Positions 34,270 through 40,289 of a DNA stretch of 40,289 bases are shown piece after piece. Below the pieces are notes generated by a model. That model searched no databases, had not been told where the DNA came from, and saw only the letters and a program-made list of their open reading frames with translations. Both the position numbers and the translations under genes were made by a program. Each line of letters opens with the position of its first letter. Positions within the stretch are counted from its first letter, which is position 1. This stretch comes from Gammaproteobacteria bacterium MedPE (GTDB lineage: Bacteria > Pseudomonadota > Gammaproteobacteria > Enterobacterales > Psychrobiaceae): NCBI GenBank assembly GCA_001874365.1, contig MPDF01000016.1:1-40289 (forward strand), given 5' to 3'.

Positions 34270-37137
34270 TTATTTGATGCGATTTCCGTCTTTATCAAGT
34301 AAGGTTACCTTACCCATACCTAATGATTTTAAGCGGGGCAATTGAGTTTTTGCATCGCCAACCACTAAATAAATCATCTTGTCACTGTCCATGTACTTCT
34401 TCATCACCGATTTAGCCTGTGCTAACGTCATATTGGTTAATGCTTGTTGTTGATCTGCTACATAATCATTTGGCAGATTGTAGGTATTAATATTTTGCAA
34501 TACCCCCATTAAGCTATTCGGTGTTTCAAAAGCACGAGCATCTTGTTTTGCTAGTACTGACTTAGCACTATCTAGAGCTGCTTGGTCAAAGTTGTTTTCG
34601 TAGTTGTTAAAAATCTCTTTAAAGGTTTTTAATGACTCTAAGGTTACATTTGAGCGAACACTTGACTGTGCAGTAAACGCACCGCCTTGGTTGCTGCGGC
34701 TAAAGCCTGAATAAGCTCCGTAGGTATAGCCCTTTTCCAATCGTAGAATTTGAAATAATTGACCTGAGAAGCTACCACCTAGATTGTGATTTACCGCAAC
34801 ACTTGGGTAATAATCGCTTGAGTTAGCAGTCATAGCTCGGCTACCAATGCGAATAAATGACTGCTTAGCCCCAGGCACATCGACAAAGTAAACTTTAGAT
34901 TTACTTAGTGTCATACGTTCGCCTGCCTTTGGTATCATTACATGACCTGGCTTTAACGTGGCCAACTTAGTTAAACTCATACCTACTTGCGTTTGTGTAA
35001 TATCACCAGCTACCTGCACACTAGTTACGTTAGCTTTAACATTGGCATGATAGAATGCTTTGACATCGTTAAGGGTTAGTCCTTCAACATCTTTTGCAGT
35101 GCCGGTAACTGGTGTACCAAGATTGCTATCAGGGTAGAGCAGCTTTGCATATACATTAGCAGCGATGGCATTTGGGCTACCAGTAGCTTGTTTGATTCTG
35201 GCTAGTGTTTCTTTCTTTACACGTTCCCATTGTGTTTCATCCCAACGTGGTTCTAGTAACACCTCTTGAGCTAGCGCCATCACAGCGTGATAGTTTTTAC
35301 TTAAAGTACTACCGCTTAACGTGATGTACTCATCACTGGTGGTGAAGCTTAATTCAGCGCCTAATTCCCCTAATGCGTCTTCTAGCTGTTGTGGTGTTTT
35401 GGTTTTAGTGCCTTCCATTAACATATCAGTTAATAGGTTCGCGGCGCCATGCTTACCGGGTAAATCTAATAGATGACCTCCCATGATTCGAATTGAGAAC
35501 GATACAACGGGTAATTCAGTGTGCTCTATTCCCGATACTTTGACGCCGTTTAGCAAAGAGATATCCCAAACTTGCGGCAGTTGCACTACAGGTGTTGGGC
35601 CAAACTGTGGCTCAATTGAGCGATCAAAACTCGACACTTCTTGGGCTACAGGGACAAGTGCTACGTTCGTTGCCTCTTTGGCCATGTCGTTCTCAACGCC
35701 TTGCACTATTTTCTCTTCTTTTACATTTGCTTTCACGGCGCCAGTTAATATTAAATCGGTTTGCCCTTTGGGAACGAAGCTCGTTGCAATAAAGTTTTTA
35801 CCAAGAATGTACTGATTAAATACGCGCATTAAATCGCTTTTAGTGACTTTTTGGTATTGTTTAATTTCGGTGCTAATAAGGTTTGGATCGCCGTAGAACT
35901 CATTATAAGTTGCTAATGCCGAGGCTTTTGAGAATACGCTGTTGATGCTTTGGTAAAACTCGTTTTCTTTACTCGTTAAAATACGAGAAATTTGCTTGTC
36001 TGTTGCCCCGTTTTTAGCAAACTTTGCTAGTGCTTTGTCGATACTGGCTTTAACGTCATCGAGCTGTTTGCCATCAAAAGCGCGTACAACCATTTTGAAG
36101 GTTCCAGCGAGTTCACCGTGATTAACATAAGCTGATGCACGTGGTGCAACTTTATCTTCTTCAACAAGTGTTTGGTACATTACCGAATCTTTGCCATCAC
36201 TTAAGATTTGCGCGAGCATTTCTAAGGCAAAGCGATCATCACTGTTTTGATCGACGGTTGGAAATGTCATCGCTAGTTGCGGTACTTTGGCGAAGTTATC
36301 TTCATGATAGAGTGATTTGTTTTGCGTTAATGTCACTGGCATTGGTGGCAGAGGCGTGACGTCACCGCGTGCTTTAAATTCACCAAAGTATTTTTTAATC
36401 CAAGCTTTGGCTTGTTTTTTATCAAAATCGCCAGCAAGTACCAGTGTTGCATTATTAGCGCCATACCACTTGTTATAAAATTCACGAACATCACCGAGGG
36501 TAGCGTTTTGTAGATCTTCTAGACTACCAATAACTGACCAGCTATATGGATGGCCTTCAGGATAAAGGGCTGACAGCGTAACGCCGCTTTCATGGCCGTA
36601 AGGACGGTTATCAACACTTTGGCGTTTTTCATTTTTAACGACTTGTTTTTCGTTTTCTAACCCTTCTTGAGTGACGGTGTTAATGAAGTAACCCATGCGA
36701 TCAGACTCCATCCACAACACTTTTTCAAGACCATCGTTAGGTACTGTTTCATAGTAAATTGTGCCGTCAGTCCATGTTCCGCCATTTAAACTGCCACCCA
36801 TGCTGCCAATATTCTTAATGAATTTTCCGGCGCCGACATTTTCTGAATTCTGAAATAACATGTGCTCAAAGAAATGCGCGAAGCCTGTACGGCCGACTTT
36901 TTCACGATTTGAACCGACGTGATATTGAATAGCAACGGCAACGACTGGATCTGATTTATCCTGATGTAGAACGACTTCAAGGCCGTTGTCTAAAGTGAAT
37001 TTTTCGATATCTAAATTAACGGCGTTGGTTGATTCTACAGCTTTAGGTGTTGCCGTTGTCGATGAGCTAGTGACATTACAGCCAGTAATAGCGAGCGCTA
37101 GGGCGCTTAAAGCAAAGACTTTTTTATAGTTATTCAT
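34270..37137 (-). CDS. M16-family (pitrilysin/insulinase-like) zinc peptidase lipoprotein
   Basis: A 955-residue peptidase with two M16 repeats. The first unit has the inverted zinc motif HFFEH (His88, Glu91, His92) and the distal ligand in VVKNEKR (Glu170). The second unit (about 500-950) lacks HxxEH and should be the structural partner, containing the RY-like region ...EKGYTYGAYSGFSRS. The N terminus is a lipoprotein signal with lipobox AITGC (Cys20); Asn at +2 suggests transport to the outer membrane. I chose the ATG at 37137 because AAGGGAA precedes it and it gives a clean signal peptide; an upstream frame extension of 39 residues is unlikely. Probably degrades peptides in the periplasm. 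Confidence 0.93.
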   Translation of the reverse strand: MNNYKKVFALSALALAITGCNVTSSSTTATPKAVESTNAVNLDIEKFTLDNGLEVVLHQDKSDPVVAVAIQYHVGSNREKVGRTGFAHFFEHMLFQNSENVGAGKFIKNIGSMGGSLNGGTWTDGTIYYETVPNDGLEKVLWMESDRMGYFINTVTQEGLENEKQVVKNEKRQSVDNRPYGHESGVTLSALYPEGHPYSWSVIGSLEDLQNATLGDVREFYNKWYGANNATLVLAGDFDKKQAKAWIKKYFGEFKARGDVTPLPPMPVTLTQNKSLYHEDNFAKVPQLAMTFPTVDQNSDDRFALEMLAQILSDGKDSVMYQTLVEEDKVAPRASAYVNHGELAGTFKMVVRAFDGKQLDDVKASIDKALAKFAKNGATDKQISRILTSKENEFYQSINSVFSKASALATYNEFYGDPNLISTEIKQYQKVTKSDLMRVFNQYILGKNFIATSFVPKGQTDLILTGAVKANVKEEKIVQGVENDMAKEATNVALVPVAQEVSSFDRSIEPQFGPTPVVQLPQVWDISLLNGVKVSGIEHTELPVVSFSIRIMGGHLLDLPGKHGAANLLTDMLMEGTKTKTPQQLEDALGELGAELSFTTSDEYITLSGSTLSKNYHAVMALAQEVLLEPRWDETQWERVKKETLARIKQATGSPNAIAANVYAKLLYPDSNLGTPVTGTAKDVEGLTLNDVKAFYHANVKANVTSVQVAGDITQTQVGMSLTKLATLKPGHVMIPKAGERMTLSKSKVYFVDVPGAKQSFIRIGSRAMTANSSDYYPSVAVNHNLGGSFSGQLFQILRLEKGYTYGAYSGFSRSNQGGAFTAQSSVRSNVTLESLKTFKEIFNNYENNFDQAALDSAKSVLAKQDARAFETPNSLMGVLQNINTYNLPNDYVADQQQALTNMTLAQAKSVMKKYMDSDKMIYLVVGDAKTQLPRLKSLGMGKVTLLDKDGNRIK

Positions 37138-37238
37138 GGTGTTCCCTTCGTTTTTATTTGCAAACACTGTAAAGGGAGTTAACGGGAATAACAAGCTTTG
37201 AGAGAAGATGAAATGTAAGTGAATTTCAGAAAGAAAAA

Positions 37239-37263
37239 AGCCTGTAGTCATCAACTACAGGCT
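37239..37263 (-). terminator. Rho-independent terminator after icd
   Basis: AGCCTGTAGT (37239-37248) pairs with ACTACAGGCT (37254-37263) over a 5-nt loop; the minus strand then reads TTTTTCTT. It lies about 35 bp past the icd stop. Confidence 0.9.
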
Positions 37264-37297
37264 CTATCTAACATTATGATTAAGTTAATAAATTAAC

Positions 37298-39526
37298 TTA
37301 AGCTTTTGCTGCCGCTAGTGCTGCGTTTAATGTAGCACTTGGACGCATAATGTCTTTAACTTGAGCTGGTGTTGGGTGGTAGTAACCGCCTGGCTCAGTT
37401 GCACGGCCTTGAACTTCACTTAGCTCTTTTAAGATAGTTTCTTCTTGCTCACTCAGTGTTTTAGCTAACGTAGAGAATTTAGCAGCTAGTTCAGTATCTT
37501 CTGTTTGGTTAGCAACAATGTTTGCCCAGAATTTAGCTAAGTAGTAATGGCTACCACGGTTATCTAACTCACCAGTACGACGTGATGGTGATTTATTGTT
37601 TTGCAACAACTCTGTCGTCGCTTCGTCTAATGTTTTAGATAAAATAGCGGCTTTTTTGTTGTCTTGCTTAATGCCCATATCTTCTAGAGATACAGCCATT
37701 GCCATGAACTCACCAAGTGAATCCCAACGCAAATGGTTTTCTTCAGTAACTTGCTGTACGTGACGTGGTGCAGAGCCGCCAGCGCCAGTTTCGTACATAC
37801 CACCGCCTTTGAGCATAGGTACGATTGAAAGCATTTTAGCTGATGTGCCTAGTTCCATGATTGGGAATAAATCAGTTAGGTAATCGCGTAGGACGTTACC
37901 AGTTACTGAAATAGTATCTTGGCCGCGCATTTGACGTTCCATTGAGAAACGGATCGCCTGATTGTAATCCATTTTGTGGATTTCAACGCCGTTTAGATCA
38001 TGCTCTTGTAGGTACTTATCAACTTTAACCATTAATTGCATGTCATGTGCGCGCTCAGGATCTAACCAGAACACAGCTGGAGTATTAGTTTGACGTGCAC
38101 GATTAACACCTAATTTAACCCAATCACGTACTGGCTCGTCTTTAGTTTGACATGCACGCCAGATATCACCTTGCTCAACATCGTGTTGCATTAAGATAGT
38201 ACCGTCTTGTGCAACTACACGCATAACGCCGTCAGATTCGATTTCAAACGTTTTATCATGTGAGCCATATTCTTCTGCTTTCTTAGCCATTAAACCAACG
38301 TTTGGTACTGTACCCATAGTCGTTGGATCGAATGAACCGTTTGTTTTACAGAAGTTAATCATTTCTTGGTAGATACGTGCGTAGGTAGATTCTGGCATGA
38401 CGGCTTTAGTATCTTTTGCATTGCCATCAGGGCCCCACATTTGACCAGCGTTACGGATCATTGCTGGCATAGAAGCATCAACGATAACGTCACTTGGTAC
38501 ATGTAGGTTAGAAATACCTTTTACTGAATCAACCATTGCCATTTCTGGACGTGCTGTATAACACGCTTGAATATCACGTTCAATTTGCTCACGCTGAGTA
38601 CGTGGCAATGCTTGAATTTTGTCGTAGATATCAGCTAAACCGTTGTTAGGGTTTACACCTAACTTCTCAAATGTATCGCTGTGTTTCTCAAATGCATCTT
38701 TGTAGAAAACTGATACGGCGTGACCAAATACGATTGGGTGAGAAACCTTCATCATGGTTGCTTTAACGTGTAGTGACCACATTACGCCTGAATCACGACA
38801 GTCTTGTAGTGATTTTTCGAAGAAAGCACGTAGCGCTTTGCTGCTCATAAACATGCTGTCTACGATTTCGTTTGCTTCTAATGCTACTTCTTTTTTAAGT
38901 GAAACTTCACCATTTGGTGCAACATATTCAATGCGTACTGTTTGTGCGCTATCGACTGTTACTGATTGCTCTGATGAGAAAAAGTCGCCGCCACGCATGT
39001 AATCAGCGTGTGATTGCGAAGTCATTTCCCATTGACCCATTGAGTGAGGGAATTTTTTAACGAATGCTTTAACTGCTGGAGGAGCACGGCGGTCAGAGTT
39101 ACCTTCACGTAATACAGGGTTTACTGCACTACCCAGTACTTTGGCGTATGTTGCTTTTACGGCTTCTTCTTCTGCATTAGCTGGTACTTCAGGGAAGTCT
39201 GGTAAATCATAGCCTTGCTCTTGTAATTCACTGATACACGCTTTTAGCTGTGGAATCGAGGCACTGATATTCGGTAATTTAATGATATTAGCGTTTTCGT
39301 CTTGTGTCAGTTGACCAAGGAAAGCTAAGCCATCTTCTACACGTTGCTCAGGCTTTAAACGGTCGTTAAATCCAGCAAGTACACGAGCACTTAGTGAAAT
39401 ATCGCTCAATTGCATATCGATACCAGCTGCTGCGGTAAAGGTTCTAAAAATTGGCAGAAGTGAACAAGTGGCTAGCGCTGGCGCTTCGTCGGTCATTGTG
39501 TAATAAATGGTATTCTTGTTGGACAT
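37298..39526 (-). CDS. icd: NADP-dependent isocitrate dehydrogenase, monomeric type
   Basis: A 742-residue monomeric IDH (IDH-II type) converting isocitrate to 2-oxoglutarate with CO2 release in the citric acid cycle. The length matches the known monomeric enzymes of Azotobacter and Corynebacterium (about 740), not the 415-residue dimeric enzyme. Clear landmarks include [20 protein letters not shown] at the start, [60 protein letters not shown], and [20 protein letters not shown] with [24 protein letters not shown] precedes the ATG. Monocistronic. Many cold-water marine gammaproteobacteria carry this type, sometimes beside a dimeric one. Confidence 0.97.
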   Translation of the reverse strand: MSNKNTIYYTMTDEAPALATCSLLPIFRTFTAAAGIDMQLSDISLSARVLAGFNDRLKPEQRVEDGLAFLGQLTQDENANIIKLPNISASIPQLKACISELQEQGYDLPDFPEVPANAEEEAVKATYAKVLGSAVNPVLREGNSDRRAPPAVKAFVKKFPHSMGQWEMTSQSHADYMRGGDFFSSEQSVTVDSAQTVRIEYVAPNGEVSLKKEVALEANEIVDSMFMSSKALRAFFEKSLQDCRDSGVMWSLHVKATMMKVSHPIVFGHAVSVFYKDAFEKHSDTFEKLGVNPNNGLADIYDKIQALPRTQREQIERDIQACYTARPEMAMVDSVKGISNLHVPSDVIVDASMPAMIRNAGQMWGPDGNAKDTKAVMPESTYARIYQEMINFCKTNGSFDPTTMGTVPNVGLMAKKAEEYGSHDKTFEIESDGVMRVVAQDGTILMQHDVEQGDIWRACQTKDEPVRDWVKLGVNRARQTNTPAVFWLDPERAHDMQLMVKVDKYLQEHDLNGVEIHKMDYNQAIRFSMERQMRGQDTISVTGNVLRDYLTDLFPIMELGTSAKMLSIVPMLKGGGMYETGAGGSAPRHVQQVTEENHLRWDSLGEFMAMAVSLEDMGIKQDNKKAAILSKTLDEATTELLQNNKSPSRRTGELDNRGSHYYLAKFWANIVANQTEDTELAAKFSTLAKTLSEQEETILKELSEVQGRATEPGGYYHPTPAQVKDIMRPSATLNAALAAAKA

Positions 39527-39912
39527 TATATTTCCCTAGTCTTGGTGCTTTAGGCATAAGACTTCATGTTGTGCTCTTAAATTGTCACTCGAGCAATGAA
39601 TCTTATGAGTTAAAATCTTTATCTGTATAAGATCGTAATAAAATAACACAAATACAGAATATTGCGGGTAAATTATGCGAGATATCGACTAAAGACGGAT
39701 GATTGTGTAATTAACTTTACAATAATCGCGATTAGCAATAACGACGCATTATGTGGGGCATCATACTAGCTTATATTAGTAGCTATTTGAAGAGAGAAAA
39801 TAGAGAGAATTGGTAGAATTTTATTCACTTTTATTGAATAAAAATGATGAATACTGATAGCTTATGAAAAAATGAGGTGATTGTAAAAATAAATCACCTC
39901 ATTATCAGTGTG
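39527..39912. other. icd upstream region and tsx-like gene 3' flank
   Basis: 386 bp without a gene. It should contain the icd promoter (AT-rich, no confident match chosen). A 9-bp inverted repeat (TTTTATTCA at 39819-39827 with TGAATAAAA at 39835-39843) and the porin gene terminator lie at its right end. Confidence 0.5.
39871..39903 (-). terminator. Rho-independent terminator after the Tsx-like gene
   Basis: AATGAGGTGATT (39871-39882) pairs perfectly with AATCACCTCATT (39892-39903) over a 9-nt loop, followed on the minus strand by TTTTTCATAAG. It lies 9 bp after the stop codon. Confidence 0.85.
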
Positions 39913-40289
39913 TTAGAAGTGCCATTTCACCATGATATTAGGGTTTTTCTCGGTAACACCGTCAATGCCAAATTTGTTTTTCCAATACACGTATTCAACG
40001 CCAGCGTAGAATTTATTTTTCTCGATGCCAATGTGTTGGCCAACATCATATTTTATTTGAGACGTGAAATTATAACCAGAAGCAACAGTGTTAGTGCTAT
40101 CGACGAGGTCAATAAAACCATCATAAACAACGGATTTACTGACAGGTAGGGACCATACAAAGGTTAGTTGATTGTTGTTATCGCCTAATTCGTTATTACG
40201 GCGATAGTAAGTGATGTTAGCGAAGTTAAACTTTGGAATGGATAAGTTGGCACCAACACCAATAAGGTAATTATCAAACTGTGCTAAAT
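39913..40289 (-). CDS. Tsx/OmpK-family nucleoside-specific outer membrane channel, C-terminal part
   Basis: The last 124 residues of a beta-barrel porin; the 5' end is outside the window. The segment shows alternating beta strands and the features NYLIGVGANLSIPKF, NITYYRRNNE, LTFVWSLPV, DGFIDLVDS and, near the end, KNKFYAGVEYVYWKNKFGI and EKNPNIMVKWHF. The terminal aromatic Phe is the sorting signal of outer membrane barrels. These match the Tsx/OmpK family, whose members let nucleosides across the outer membrane. The name tsx is not assigned because only part is visible. It complements the BMP importer and Cdd in a possible nucleoside-uptake route. Confidence 0.8.
   Translation of the reverse strand, partial: LAQFDNYLIGVGANLSIPKFNFANITYYRRNNELGDNNNQLTFVWSLPVSKSVVYDGFIDLVDSTNTVASGYNFTSQIKYDVGQHIGIEKNKFYAGVEYVYWKNKFGIDGVTEKNPNIMVKWHF

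Noticed and set aside
37138-37254. 39-residue N-terminal extension of the M16 peptidase
   Set aside because: It would bury the lipoprotein signal inside the protein; the downstream ATG has a strong AAGGGAA site.
39877-40149. 90-codon plus-strand frame
   Set aside because: It is antisense to the Tsx-like porin and begins inside that gene's terminator.

Overview
The window looks like a piece of a gammaproteobacterial chromosome, most likely from the marine Alteromonadales (Colwelliaceae or Shewanellaceae type). The grounds are the AT-rich codon use, E. coli-like house-keeping proteins (RpiA, SerA, YgfZ, Cdd, PheA, TyrA), a monomeric NADP isocitrate dehydrogenase, and a Lap/Bpf secretion operon with the gene order I recall from Shewanella (ABC, HlyD, TolC, OmpA lipoprotein, LapG, LapD). 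Genus-level placement is inference. I found no tRNA, rRNA, CRISPR array or complete insertion sequence. Seven genes appear to use TTG or GTG starts, chosen from Shine-Dalgarno position and family alignment.

Left part (1-11.9 kb), mostly minus strand. A three-gene MacA/MacB-type exporter (adaptor, ATPase, permease cut by the left edge) is followed by a CNNM/CorC transporter and a YpjD-like CcsA-fold membrane protein. A small plus-strand pair encodes a D-2-hydroxyacid dehydrogenase and a chloramphenicol-acetyltransferase-fold protein; it meets a DUF3291 gene that seems to have lost its middle. Next come a small membrane protein, cytidine deaminase, YgfZ, SerA, RpiA and a short PGPGW-like membrane protein.

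Middle part (12-25.4 kb). UPF0213 (GIY-YIG), a PlsC-like acyltransferase and a PCu(A)C copper chaperone lead into QueG. QueG lies 12 bp ahead of a complete BMP-type nucleoside ABC importer (binding protein, double ATPase, two permeases), so the five genes may form one transcript. The aromatic block follows: aroF-tyrA on plus, pheA convergent on minus, with an efficient hairpin terminator between them that resembles the end of an IS3-family element, and a TyrR-like box over the pheA promoter. Upstream of pheA lie a 159-bp near-perfect palindromic element, a gene for a small secreted protein of unknown function, and an M14 cytosolic-carboxypeptidase-like gene.

Right part (25.4-40.3 kb), all minus strand. 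The six-gene lap/bpf operon encodes a type I secretion system, an OmpA-like lipoprotein, the periplasmic protease LapG and its c-di-GMP receptor LapD. The giant adhesin gene expected in front of it is absent. In its place is an 81-codon open frame without a start codon whose sequence resembles an RTX-adhesin C-terminal region. Beyond it are a two-repeat M16 peptidase lipoprotein, monomeric isocitrate dehydrogenase and the 3' end of a Tsx/OmpK-type nucleoside porin. The porin, the BMP importer and cytidine deaminase together suggest active nucleoside scavenging. The most interesting points are the adhesin-less lap operon, the queG-importer linkage, the palindromic repeat, and the internally deleted DUF3291 gene.
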